NCBI RefSeq assembly: GCF_003586285.1
Contig: NZ_QUBR01000002.1
Span: forward strand, 1,364,001-1,428,000
Origin: Aeromicrobium endophyticum
GTDB lineage: Bacteria > Actinomycetota > Actinomycetes > Propionibacteriales > Nocardioidaceae
Direction: 5' to 3'
Length of the DNA stretch: 64,000 nucleotides
Under the pieces are notes generated by a model. It was not told where the DNA came from. It searched no databases and saw only the letters and a program-made list of their open reading frames with translations. Position 1 is the first letter of the stretch. Every line of letters starts with the position of its first letter. This document shows, piece after piece, positions 17,566 to 25,224 of the stretch. Made by a program: the position numbers and the translations under genes.

Positions 17566-19265
17566 GACCGTCCCCTCTCCACCCTGGCCACCCGATCCAC
17601 CCGTCCTTCGTCCCACACCGGCTCGTCGGACTCGTACAGTAGGCCGTCGGCCCCGAACACGACGAACCGGTCGAATCCGCGGGCGAACCAGCGGTCGTGC
17701 GTCACGGCCACCACGGTGCCCTCGAACGTCGACAGCGCCGCCTCGAGCGCCTCGGCCGACTCGAGGTCGAGGTTGTCGGTCGGCTCGTCGAGCAGCAGCA
17801 TCGTGGCGTGGGCCAGCTCGAGCAGCAGGATCTGGAACCGCGCCTGCTGACCACCCGACAGCTGCTCGAACACCTGGTCGCCGGCCTTGGCCAGGCCGTA
17901 CCGGTCGAGCGCCTTGGCCGATCCCTCGTGCCCCATGCCCTTGCGGTGGCCGTCGCCGTGGTGCAGCACCTCGAGCAGCGTGCGCCCCATCAGCGACGGG
18001 TGCTCGTGCGTCTGCGCGAACCACCCGGGCCGCACGCGCGACCCGAGCCGGGCCACGCCGGTGTGCTCGACCGGCGGCGGGACGACGTCGCCCACCGGCT
18101 CGTGCTCGATGTCGGGACGCGACCCGCCGGCGGCCAGCAGACGCAGGAAGTGCGACTTGCCCGATCCGTTGCTGCCCAGCACCGCGACCCGCTCGCCGAA
18201 CCAGATCTCGAGGTCGAAGGGCCGCATCAGCCCGGTCAGCTCGACCTGCTCGGCGACGACGGCGCGCTTGGCCGTGCGTCCGCCCTCGAGCCGCATCCGC
18301 AGGTTCTGCGCGATCGGGACGGCCTCGGGCGGGCCCTGGCGCTCGAAGCGCTCGAGCCGGGTCTCGGCGGCCTGCAGGCGTGAGGCCATGTCGGAGTTGA
18401 ACGCCGACTTCTGCCGGTACATGATCACCAGCGCCTTGAGCTTGGCCCGCTCCTCGTCCCATCGCAGCCGGCGCTCCTCCAGCTTGGCGTTGCGGTCGAT
18501 GCGCGCCTGCAGGTACGTCGAGAAGCGTCCGGGGTGCACCCACAGCGTGCTGCCCGCGGCGGCCGGCTCGAGCGTCGCGATGCGCTCGGCGACCCGCTCG
18601 ATCAGCTCGCGGTCGTGGCTGACGAACAGCACCGTCTTGGGCGACTCGACCAGCTGCTGCTCGAGCCACCGCTTGGCCGGGACGTCGAGGTAGTTGTCGG
18701 GCTCGTCGAGCAGCAGCACCTGCTCGGGTCCGCGCAGCAGCGCCTCGAGCACGAGGCGCTTCTGCTCGCCGCCCGACAACGTCGAGACCTGGCGGTGCTG
18801 CGCCTGCTGGAACGGGATGCCGAGGGCCGCCATCGTGCAGGCGTCCCACACGGTCTCGTGCTCGTAGCCCCCGGCGTCGCCCCAGTCGGCGATCGCCTGG
18901 GCATAGGCCATCTGGTCGTCCTGCTCGTCGCGCTCGATCATCAGCAGCTCGGTGCGATCGACCTCGAGGGCCGCCTCGCGCACGGCCGCGGGTGCCACCG
19001 AGACCAGCAGGTCGCGCACCGAGGTGTCGTCGCGCACCGAGCCGACGAACTGGCGCATGACGCCCAGCCCGCCCGTGACCGTCACGGCACCCGCGTGCGG
19101 GGCGAGATCGCCGGTGGCGATGCGGGTCAGGGTGGTCTTGCCCGTGCCATTGGGACCGATCAGCGCGACCTTGGCCCCCTCGCCGACGCGCAGGCTGACG
19201 TCGTCGAGCAGGGGACGTCCGTCCGACAGGGTGTAGCTCACGGAGTTGAGGTCGAGGTGTCCCAC
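17562..19265 (-). CDS. ABC-F family ATPase (ribosome-associated type)
   Basis: 567 residues, two ABC domains in one chain and no membrane helices. Walker A sites are GPNGTGKT (37-44) and GSNGSGKS (about 363). Signatures are LSGGEQKR and LSGGQQAR, with Walker B LLLDEPDNYLD and LLLDEPTDNLD. The linker (about 245-320) is helical and charged, as expected for the P-site tRNA interaction motif. ABC-F proteins act on the ribosome in translation control or antibiotic protection. The first Walker B has DNYLD instead of the common TNHLD. It starts at GTG 19265 and is coupled with the downstream methyltransferase. Confidence 0.92.
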   Translation of the reverse strand: MGHLDLNSVSYTLSDGRPLLDDVSLRVGEGAKVALIGPNGTGKTTLTRIATGDLAPHAGAVTVTGGLGVMRQFVGSVRDDTSVRDLLVSVAPAAVREAALEVDRTELLMIERDEQDDQMAYAQAIADWGDAGGYEHETVWDACTMAALGIPFQQAQHRQVSTLSGGEQKRLVLEALLRGPEQVLLLDEPDNYLDVPAKRWLEQQLVESPKTVLFVSHDRELIERVAERIATLEPAAAGSTLWVHPGRFSTYLQARIDRNAKLEERRLRWDEERAKLKALVIMYRQKSAFNSDMASRLQAAETRLERFERQGPPEAVPIAQNLRMRLEGGRTAKRAVVAEQVELTGLMRPFDLEIWFGERVAVLGSNGSGKSHFLRLLAAGGSRPDIEHEPVGDVVPPPVEHTGVARLGSRVRPGWFAQTHEHPSLMGRTLLEVLHHGDGHRKGMGHEGSAKALDRYGLAKAGDQVFEQLSGGQQARFQILLLELAHATMLLLDEPTDNLDLESAEALEAALSTFEGTVVAVTHDRWFARGFDRFVVFGADGLLYESDEPVWDEGRVDRVARVERGRS

Positions 19266-19347
19266 GCGACCATCCTCTCAGGGTGCCGCGTCCCCCGGCC
19301 CGCCCGTGGTTAGGTCACACTCAGGCTCGTCCTGCCCGCCCTCCCCG

Positions 19348-19353
19348 TACGAT
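19348..19353 (+). promoter_or_regulatory. TACGAT -10 box, leaderless mrp start
   Basis: TACGAT lies six bases before ATG 19360, with no ribosome binding site. Confidence 0.55.
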
Positions 19354-19359
19354 GGGACC

Positions 19360-20499
19360 ATGGCAGCAGTGACCGAAGAGCAGATCCGCACAGCCCTCGA
19401 AGGCGTCAACGACCCCGAGATCAAGCGGCCCATCACCGAGCTCGGCATGGTCGACACGATCACGATCGACGACCACCAGATCACGGTGCGCATCCTGCTG
19501 ACGGTCTCCGGCTGCCCGCTCAAGGACACGCTCACCCGCGACGTCACCGCGGCGGTCGGCACCGTGGCTCCCGCGGCGGCGGTCGTCGTCGACATGGGCG
19601 TCATGTCCGACGAGCAGCGCAAGGACATGCAGACGATGCTGCGCGGCGGTCGCGCCGACCGCGAGGTGCCCTTCGCCCAGCCGGGCTCGCTCACCAAGGT
19701 GTTCGCGATCGCCTCGGGCAAGGGCGGCGTCGGCAAGTCGACCGTCACGGTCAACCTGGCGCTCGCGATGGTCAAGCGCGGGCTCAAGGTCGGCATCGTC
19801 GACGCCGACATCTACGGCCACTCGATCCCCGACATGCTGGGCGTCGGCGACATCCGTCCGACCCAGGTCGAGGACATGATCATGCCGGTCCCGATCAAGG
19901 GCCTGAAGGTCATCAGCATCGGCATGCTCAAGCCCCGCAAGGACCAGGTCGTCGCGTGGCGCGGCCCCATGCTCGACCGCGCCCTCGTGCAGATGCTCAG
20001 CGACGTCTACTGGGGCGACCTCGACGCGCTGCTGCTCGACCTGCCCCCCGGCACCGGCGACATGGCCATCAGCCTCGGTCAGCACCTGCCCAACGCCGAG
20101 ATCGTGGTCGTCACGACGCCGCAGCCCGCCGCCGCCGACGTGGCCGAGCGCGCCGGCACGATGGCCTCGATGATGCACCAGCGCGTCGCGGGCGTCATCG
20201 AGAACATGTCGTACCTGCAGGTCCCCGGCGGCGAGCGCATGGAGATCTTCGGGTCCGGCGGCGCCGCCAGGGTCGCCGAGACCCTCAGCGGACGCTTCGG
20301 CTACGACGTCCCGATGCTCGGCCAGATCCCCCTCGACCAGAAGCTGCGCGAGGGCGGCGACGCCGGCGACCCGATCGTCGAGTCCGATCCCGACTCCGAG
20401 TCGGCCAAGATCCTCCAGGGCGTCGCCGACCAGCTCAGCGGCCGCTCGCGCGGTCTGGTGGGCATGCAGCTGGGGCTGGCTCCCGCCGGACGACTGTAG
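19360..20499 (+). CDS. mrp: Mrp/NBP35-family Fe-S cluster carrier ATPase
   Basis: 379-residue P-loop protein that binds and delivers Fe-S clusters. The N-terminal MIP18/DUF59 domain covers residues 1-80 (GCPLK at 51-55). The deviant Walker A GKGGVGKS is at 120-127 and DADIYGHSIPDMLG follows. The CxxC cluster ligands usual after ENMSY in many bacterial Mrp proteins are absent (YLQVPGGERM instead), which I recall as normal for actinobacterial Mrp. It is leaderless by promoter position. Its stop codon forms part of the -10 box of tatB, ten bases before tatB. Confidence 0.93.
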   Translation: MAAVTEEQIRTALEGVNDPEIKRPITELGMVDTITIDDHQITVRILLTVSGCPLKDTLTRDVTAAVGTVAPAAAVVVDMGVMSDEQRKDMQTMLRGGRADREVPFAQPGSLTKVFAIASGKGGVGKSTVTVNLALAMVKRGLKVGIVDADIYGHSIPDMLGVGDIRPTQVEDMIMPVPIKGLKVISIGMLKPRKDQVVAWRGPMLDRALVQMLSDVYWGDLDALLLDLPPGTGDMAISLGQHLPNAEIVVVTTPQPAAADVAERAGTMASMMHQRVAGVIENMSYLQVPGGERMEIFGSGGAARVAETLSGRFGYDVPMLGQIPLDQKLREGGDAGDPIVESDPDSESAKILQGVADQLSGRSRGLVGMQLGLAPAGRL

Positions 20500-20502
20500 A
20501 GT
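20497..20502 (+). promoter_or_regulatory. TAGAGT -10 box of tatB, overlapping the mrp stop
   Basis: TAGAGT starts with the mrp stop codon and lies six bases before GTG 20509, giving a leaderless tatB transcript separate from mrp read-through. Confidence 0.5.
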
Positions 20503-20508
20503 CGCACC

Positions 20509-20826
20509 GTGCTTGGCATGGGCGTCCCCGAGATCGGACTGATCCTCGTGGTCGCCCTGTTGCTGTTCGGCCCGGAGAAGCTGCCCGAGCTCGCCAAGCA
20601 GGCCGCCGGCTTCGTCCGCACGGTCCGGCGGATGGCCGACAACGCCAAGAACGACCTCGGCCGCGAGATGGGCGAGGACTTCTCCGACCTCAACCTGCGC
20701 GATCTCGATCCGCGCGAGATCGTGCGGCGCAACTTCCTCGACGACGACACCACGCCTGCCGCCACCAAGGAGACGCGCATCCTGCGTCCCGGAGAGCGTC
20801 CGCCGTTCGACAGCGAGGCGACCTGA
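20509..20826 (+). CDS. tatB: Sec-independent protein translocase TatB
   Basis: 105-residue component of the twin-arginine translocase that recognises folded Tat substrates with TatC. One N-terminal membrane helix (residues 5-20, VPEIGLILVVALLLFG) is followed by the conserved PEKLPELAK hinge, an amphipathic helix (about 28-60) and a disordered acidic tail. Placement beside mrp and the sigE/anti-sigma pair is as in mycobacteria and favours TatB over TatA. It ends four bases before the convergent anti-sigma gene end. Confidence 0.93.
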   Translation: MLGMGVPEIGLILVVALLLFGPEKLPELAKQAAGFVRTVRRMADNAKNDLGREMGEDFSDLNLRDLDPREIVRRNFLDDDTTPAATKETRILRPGERPPFDSEAT

Positions 20827-20830
20827 CGGG

Positions 20831-21679
20831 TCAGGCCGCGCCGATCCACGACGACATGCGTCCGAGGCCGTCGCCCACCCGCTCGGCGACACCCGGCTCG
20901 TAGGCGCCGGTCGGCAGCTGCGCCACCGCCTGCTCGAGCCGCGGCCGGTCGACGTCGGTCACGATCGTGAAGACCGTCCAGTCGTCGTCCCACGTGACGA
21001 CGGTCGGGGTGCCGGGCCGCACCCACACGGTGGTGCCGGCGATCTTCTCCGACCGGAAGCCGTCGAGGTGCGCCTGCTCGAGCACCCCGGTCTGCTCGAA
21101 GAGGTTGAGCCGTGAGGTGCCGTCGGTGTACTCGAGGGCGATCGTGTCGCCGTCGCCGGTGTAGGCGCCCGACACGCGGTGCAGGTCGCCGGCCAGGGTG
21201 TCGTGGCACGGCCAGCCGAAGTCGTTCAGGTCGTCCATCGCCGCTGCCGTGATGATCGTGCCCGCGCTGGTCGACGACGGCGGCGACGGTGCCGTGAAGT
21301 CGGCGGCGTAGGCGTTGAACGGCGGCTCGACCGCGTCGGCGGACTGCTCGGACCCGCCGACGGCGTAGGCGGTCGCCACGACCGCCAACGAGGCACTGGC
21401 CAGCACGATGCCCGCGCGCAGCGGCACCGACCGTCCGAGCCGCACCCACCACGTCTCGCGCCTCGGCGGATCGGCCGCCAGACCGGCCAGCGAGGCCAGC
21501 AGGGCGGCAGGGGGCTCGGGCGTCGCCACGGTCGACATCCGCGACTTCAGCAGCCGCTGCTGACGGACCGCCTTCTCGCACGACTCGCACGACTCCAGGT
21601 GCGCGGACGCGTCACGCTGCGCGGCGCCGGACAGCTGTCCGTCCACGTACGCGGCGACGTCGGCACCCAGGTGCGGCAT
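20831..21679 (-). CDS. rseA: Zinc-type anti-sigma factor (RseA-like), membrane anchored
   Basis: 282 residues. The N-terminal ZAS domain has the zinc motif His27-x3-Cys31-x2-Cys34 (HLESCESC). One membrane helix lies at about 88-107 (AGIVLASASLAVVATAYAV), followed by an outside domain of 170 residues. It should hold SigE inactive at the membrane until a surface stress signal or oxidation releases it. Its ATG overlaps the sigE stop by one base (TGATG), so it is coupled to sigE. The large external domain is unlike the short, soluble mycobacterial RseA and suggests regulated proteolysis as the release mechanism. Confidence 0.9.
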   Translation of the reverse strand: MPHLGADVAAYVDGQLSGAAQRDASAHLESCESCEKAVRQQRLLKSRMSTVATPEPPAALLASLAGLAADPPRRETWWVRLGRSVPLRAGIVLASASLAVVATAYAVGGSEQSADAVEPPFNAYAADFTAPSPPSSTSAGTIITAAAMDDLNDFGWPCHDTLAGDLHRVSGAYTGDGDTIALEYTDGTSRLNLFEQTGVLEQAHLDGFRSEKIAGTTVWVRPGTPTVVTWDDDWTVFTIVTDVDRPRLEQAVAQLPTGAYEPGVAERVGDGLGRMSSWIGAA

Positions 21680-22275
21680 CAGATGCCGACCGGACCCACG
21701 AACCTGGTGCGACCCTTGGTCGGGGCGCGGTGGGCCAGCGTCTCGCGCAGCTGCGTGCGTCCGCGGTGGATGCGCGAGCGGACGGTGCCCAGCTTGATGC
21801 CCAGGACGTCGGAGATCTCCTCGTACGACAGGCCCTCGATGTCGCACAGCACGACAGCGACGCGGAACTCGTCGGAGAGCGACGCCAGCGCGGCCTCGAT
21901 GTCGGGGTCGAAGTTGGCGTCGTGCACCGCCGACTCGGGCAGCACCTCGGCGCTCAGCAGGCGCTCCTCGGCGCCCTCGCCGAAGCCGTCCATGCGGAGC
22001 CGCGACTTGCGACGGACGCGGTCGAGGAACAGGTTGGTGGTGATGCGGTGCAGCCAGCCCGGGAAGTTGCCCGGCTCGTACGTGTCGAGCGAGCGGAACA
22101 CCCGGATGAACACGTCCTGCGTCAGGTCCTCGGCGTCGGGGCGGTTGCCGGTGAGCCGGTAGGCCAGCCGGTACACCCGGGCCGAGTGCTCGGCGACGAT
22201 GCCCTCCCAGTCGGGCAGCGGCGTGTCGGCCGGGGCCTGCGGGAGCGTCGAGGTGACCACGTCATCTACCTTCAT
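21679..22275 (-). CDS. sigE: ECF RNA polymerase sigma factor SigE
   Basis: 198-residue group 4 sigma factor. Sigma-2 spans about residues 28-92 ([35 protein letters not shown]) and sigma-4 about 128-180 ([23 protein letters not shown]). It directs transcription after envelope or heat stress in relatives. It is cotranscribed with its anti-sigma factor. A GGAAC-N17-CGTT promoter 30 bases upstream suggests autoregulation. Unlike the mycobacterial order, no htrA follows and tatB is convergent. Confidence 0.93.
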   Translation of the reverse strand: MKVDDVVTSTLPQAPADTPLPDWEGIVAEHSARVYRLAYRLTGNRPDAEDLTQDVFIRVFRSLDTYEPGNFPGWLHRITTNLFLDRVRRKSRLRMDGFGEGAEERLLSAEVLPESAVHDANFDPDIEAALASLSDEFRVAVVLCDIEGLSYEEISDVLGIKLGTVRSRIHRGRTQLRETLAHRAPTKGRTRFVGPVGI

Positions 22276-22304
22276 GAGTCGATCGTTGTGCCTTCACCTG
22301 AGAG

Positions 22305-22330
22305 AACGCACAGAACCGCCTGACCGTTCC
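22305..22330 (-). promoter_or_regulatory. SigE-type autoregulatory promoter GGAAC-N17-CGTT
   Basis: On the minus strand GGAAC (22326-22330) is 17 bases from CGTT (22305-22308), matching the mycobacterial SigE/SigH consensus. The start codon of sigE is at 22275, giving a leader of about 25 bases. Confidence 0.7.
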
Positions 22331-22409
22331 CCCGGTTTCGTCGCGGCCTCCACGGTCTGGCGGCCGCGCGCCGATAGGCTGTGACCACACCATCGACCGA
22401 GGAGCCGTC

Positions 22410-23039
22410 ATCACCACCGCAGCAAGCCTGGCATTCGCCGAGCACCACCAGAGCGAGGACGAGCACCTCGCCGCTGCACGGCGTCGCGCCGACGAGGTCG
22501 GCGTCGTCCCCATCTCTCCCGGCGCGGGCGCGGCACTGTCGTTCCTGGCGTCCGCGATCGGCGCGAAGGCGGTCGCCGAGATCGGCACCGGCACCGGCGT
22601 CTCGGGCCTGTGGCTGCTGCGCGGCATGCAGGCGGGCGGCGTGCTGACGTCGGTCGACCTCGAGGCCGAGCACCAGCGCCTGGCTCGCGAGACGTTCACG
22701 TCCGCCGAGCTCGCACCGCAGCGCTTCCGGCTCATCGCGGGCGCCGGCCTCGACGTCATGCCGCGCCTCACCGACGACGGCTACGACCTGGTGTTCCTCG
22801 ACGGCGACAAGGTCGAGTACGGCGAGTACCTCGAGCAGGCCGTGCGGCTGGTCCGCCCCGGCGGACTGATCGTGTTCGACAACGCCCTGTGGCACGACCG
22901 CGTGGCCGATCCGGCCCAGCGCGATCCCGAGACCGCCGCGATCCGCGACGTCATCAAGCACGTCGCGACCGACGATCGCCTGCGCAGCGTGCTGCTGCCG
23001 CTGGGCGACGGCCTGCTCGTCGCCCAGCTGCTGCCCTGA
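22410..23039 (+). CDS. SAM-dependent O-methyltransferase with probable ATC start codon
   Basis: 209-residue family 3 O-methyltransferase like M. tuberculosis Rv1220c, also next to sigE. Motif I is AVAEIGTGTGVSGLWLL (about residues 54-70); LVFLDGDKVEYGEYL and GLIVFDNALWH complete the metal/SAM site. The reading frame is open from 22302, but no ATG, GTG or TTG occurs before 22626, which would delete motif I. A perfect GAGGAG (22399-22404) sits five bases before ATC at 22410. The length then matches the family, so I place the start there. A TAGGCT -10 box lies at 22375-22380. The methyl acceptor is unknown. Confidence 0.85.
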   Translation: MTTAASLAFAEHHQSEDEHLAAARRRADEVGVVPISPGAGAALSFLASAIGAKAVAEIGTGTGVSGLWLLRGMQAGGVLTSVDLEAEHQRLARETFTSAELAPQRFRLIAGAGLDVMPRLTDDGYDLVFLDGDKVEYGEYLEQAVRLVRPGGLIVFDNALWHDRVADPAQRDPETAAIRDVIKHVATDDRLRSVLLPLGDGLLVAQLLP

Positions 23040-23045
23040 CACACC

Positions 23046-23086
23046 GCCCGCGAGTCGCTCGAGCAGTGCACGAGCCGCTCGCGGGC
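23046..23086. terminator. Bidirectional hairpin GCCCGCGAG/CTCGCGGGC
   Basis: Nine-base perfect arms at 23046-23054 and 23078-23086 lie between the convergent O-methyltransferase and YdhR-like genes. Confidence 0.5.
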
Positions 23087-23087
23087 G

Positions 23088-23447
23088 TCAGTCGTCCTTG
23101 CGTCCGTGCTCGAAGTGGCTCGACGAGCGGAAGCCCGAGGGTCCGCGCACGACGGCCACGATCTCGCACGCCTCGATGAGGATGGGCGCGGAGCCGATGA
23201 TCGTCGAGCCGGCCGACTCCTTGGCGGTCTTCTCGAACGACTTCTGGAACGCCGCGCGCGCCTCGTCGGACACGAAGATGTAGCTGCCCTCGAACCACTG
23301 GCCCTTGACGGCGCGCCAGGTCTTGACCCGGAGCCCCTCGAGGCCCGCGAACGTGGCGTAGGACTCGTCCTCGACGTAGGCCCGCAGAGCCTTCAGCGTG
23401 CCCTTGGGGGCGTCGGCCAGCGACCAGCGGACGGTCAGTCCATACAT
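23088..23447 (-). CDS. YdhR/ABM-like small protein (119 aa)
   Basis: Starts at ATG 23447 (MYGLTVRW). The pattern of strand-helix repeats, with GLRVKTWRAVKGQWFEGSYIFV and a later PILIEACEIVAVV, resembles the dimeric alpha/beta-barrel fold of YdhR-type putative monooxygenases. This family match is from memory and weak. The C-terminal GFRSSSHFEHGRKDD is polar. It lies 14 bases downstream of the DUF3117 gene and is probably cotranscribed with it. Confidence 0.75.
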   Translation of the reverse strand: MYGLTVRWSLADAPKGTLKALRAYVEDESYATFAGLEGLRVKTWRAVKGQWFEGSYIFVSDEARAAFQKSFEKTAKESAGSTIIGSAPILIEACEIVAVVRGPSGFRSSSHFEHGRKDD

Positions 23448-23460
23448 CGGCCGGCCGCTC

Positions 23461-23622
23461 CTAGACGGCCTTGAGCGCGTCGCCGAGCGTGGTGGCCTCT
23501 TCGTTGTTGAGCTCGACGACGAGACGACCTCCACCCTCGAGCGGGACCCGCATGACAATGCAGCGTCCCTCCTTGGTGACCTCCATCGGTCCGTCTCCGG
23601 TCCGTGGCTTCATGGCGGCCAT
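23461..23622 (-). CDS. DUF3117 small protein (53 aa)
   Basis: MAAMKPRTGDGPMEVTKE followed by GRCIVMRVPLEGGGRLVVEL is the near-invariant DUF3117 sequence found across Actinomycetota (Rv1211 in M. tuberculosis). Function is unknown. ATG 23620-23622 is preceded by a GAGGGGA-type site. The 104-base divergent gap to the enoyl-CoA hydratase contains a GATAAT box on the minus strand near 23675, a plausible strong promoter. Confidence 0.93.
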   Translation of the reverse strand: MAAMKPRTGDGPMEVTKEGRCIVMRVPLEGGGRLVVELNNEEATTLGDALKAV

Positions 23623-23725
23623 CAGTTCCCCTCTCGGTCTGGCGCTCAACCCGACGGTGCAAGCGTGTCTACCATTATCGCCTATGCCCGGATCGGATTC
23701 GACCTCAGTCCCACAGGAGCCCCCC

Positions 23726-24520
23726 ATGAGCACCACACCCGTCAGCTACGACGTGACCGAGGGGGTCGCCACCGTGGCGCTCGCTCGTCCCGAGTCGATG
23801 AACAGCCTGACGCTCTCGGCCAAGGTGGCACTGCGCGACGCGCTGCACGAGGCCGCCGCCGACAGCGCCGTCCGGGCGGTCGTGCTGACGGGCTCAGGAC
23901 GCGCGTTCTGCGTGGGTCAGGACCTGCAGGAGCACGTGTCCGGCCTGTCCGGCCAGAAGGACTTCGGCGGCTCGACCACGGTCGCCGATCACTACAACCC
24001 GATCGCCACGGCCATCGCGACGATGCCGAAGCCGGTCGTCGCGGCCGTCAACGGGATCGCCGCCGGAGCCGGGGCGTCGATGGCGTTCGCCTCGGACTTC
24101 CGCGTGCTGAAGCGGTCGGCCGGCTTCAACACCGCCTTCGCGGCCATCGCCTTCTCGTGCGACACCGGCGCGTCGTGGACGCTGCCCCGCCTGGTCGGCC
24201 ATGGACGCGCGATGGACCTGCTGATGCGGCCCCGCACGATCTCCGCCGACGAGGCCTTGGCGATCGGCCTGGCGACGTCTGTGGTCGACGACGACGACTT
24301 CGACGACGCCGTCGCCGCCCTGGCGTCCGAGCTCGCGACGGGCCCCACGTTGGCCTACGGCGCCATCAAGCGGGCCGTCGCCTTCTCGGCGACCCACGAC
24401 CTGCCGACGTCGCTGGAGCACGAGGGCCAGAAGATGGCGCTGACGGCGGCCTCGTCCGACCACGTCGTCGCGGTCGAGGCGTTCTTGTCCAAGCAGAAGC
24501 CCGTCTACACGGGTCGCTGA
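23726..24520 (+). CDS. Enoyl-CoA hydratase/isomerase family protein
   Basis: 264-residue crotonase-fold enzyme. The oxyanion-hole segments are RAFCVGQDLQEHVS (about 63-76) and AAVNGIAAGAGASMAFASDF (about 105-124). A glutamate at the usual catalytic position in the second segment is not seen: Ala/Gly there suggests a PaaG-type isomerase or a degradative variant rather than a classical hydratase. ATG 23726 has a CAGGAG site at 23714-23719. It probably acts in fatty acid or aromatic acid degradation. It converges with the coiled-coil gene. Confidence 0.9.
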   Translation: MSTTPVSYDVTEGVATVALARPESMNSLTLSAKVALRDALHEAAADSAVRAVVLTGSGRAFCVGQDLQEHVSGLSGQKDFGGSTTVADHYNPIATAIATMPKPVVAAVNGIAAGAGASMAFASDFRVLKRSAGFNTAFAAIAFSCDTGASWTLPRLVGHGRAMDLLMRPRTISADEALAIGLATSVVDDDDFDDAVAALASELATGPTLAYGAIKRAVAFSATHDLPTSLEHEGQKMALTAASSDHVVAVEAFLSKQKPVYTGR

Positions 24521-24553
24521 CCCCAACACGCTGGGCCGAGCGTGGGTGGTGCG

Positions 24554-25147
24554 TCAGGCCAGCTTGCGGTCGTGCTGGCGGCGCGCCTCTTCGGTGGCGG
24601 CTTCCTCCCAGGCGAGCAGCTCGGCACGCACCTGCAGCTCGGCGCTCTCGCTGGCGGCCAGCGCGTCGTTGGCGCGCAGCAGGTCGACCCGGGCCGACTC
24701 GAGGTCGGACTGGGCCGAGTCGGCGTCGGCCTCGAGCGCCGCGCTGCGTGCCCGCTCGGCGTAGACGCGCTCGCGCGCCTGGGCCAGCTCGATCTCGGCG
24801 GTGACGATGGCGTCTCGCAGGGTCGCGATCTGGGCGTCGCGCAGGCTCACGCGCTGACCCATCTGCTCGGCGAAGGCGATGTGCTCACGGGAGCGCGCCA
24901 CGGCGGCCGTGCGGTTGCTGTCGGCGAGCTGGGCACGATCCCGGGCCCAGTCGCGGCGCACCTGGGCGATCTCGTCGGACAGCAGGCGCGCCGAGGCCAC
25001 GCCCACCACGACGGCGTAGACGGTGGTGCCCACGAGCACGGGCACCGTCCCGACGACGATGCCGACGAGCGCGACCACGACGGCGCTGAGCAGCAGCGCA
25101 ACGGAGCAGACAGCGCGGCGGGAGCGGGGAATTCTCCGGTTCGACAT
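24554..25147 (-). CDS. Membrane-anchored coiled-coil protein (197 aa)
   Basis: Residues about 12-55 hold two hydrophobic segments (AVCSVALLLSAVVVALVGIVVG and VPVLVGTTVYAVVVGVASA). The rest (60-197) is a continuous charged, heptad-like helix rich in Ala, Glu and Arg (AEIELAQARERVYAERARSAA). No family is recognised. It could be a cytoplasmic tether or envelope-organising factor. ATG 25147 has a leaderless TACGAT box. It follows the tag gene on the same strand. Confidence 0.8.
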   Translation of the reverse strand: MSNRRIPRSRRAVCSVALLLSAVVVALVGIVVGTVPVLVGTTVYAVVVGVASARLLSDEIAQVRRDWARDRAQLADSNRTAAVARSREHIAFAEQMGQRVSLRDAQIATLRDAIVTAEIELAQARERVYAERARSAALEADADSAQSDLESARVDLLRANDALAASESAELQVRAELLAWEEAATEEARRQHDRKLA

Positions 25148-25153
25148 GCTCGG

Positions 25154-25159
25154 ATCGTA
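25154..25159 (-). promoter_or_regulatory. TACGAT -10 box, leaderless start of coiled-coil gene
   Basis: The minus-strand TACGAT lies six bases before ATG 25147, without a ribosome site. Confidence 0.5.
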
Positions 25160-25224
25160 GGCCGCGAACGGCCCGATCCTGCGGAGCCACGCCTGAAGGG
25201 GCCCGAAACCGATGAGCCGGGGCC

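Noticed and set aside
22381..22647. A GTG-started frame overlapping the O-methyltransferase N-terminus
   Set aside because: It is in another frame, rich in Ser/Pro/Arg, and contradicts the conserved methyltransferase sequence read in the adjacent frame.
24517..24553. A possible terminator hairpin between the enoyl-CoA hydratase and coiled-coil genes
   Set aside because: CCAACACGCT and AGCGTGGGTGG pair only imperfectly with several mismatches, so I did not list it.
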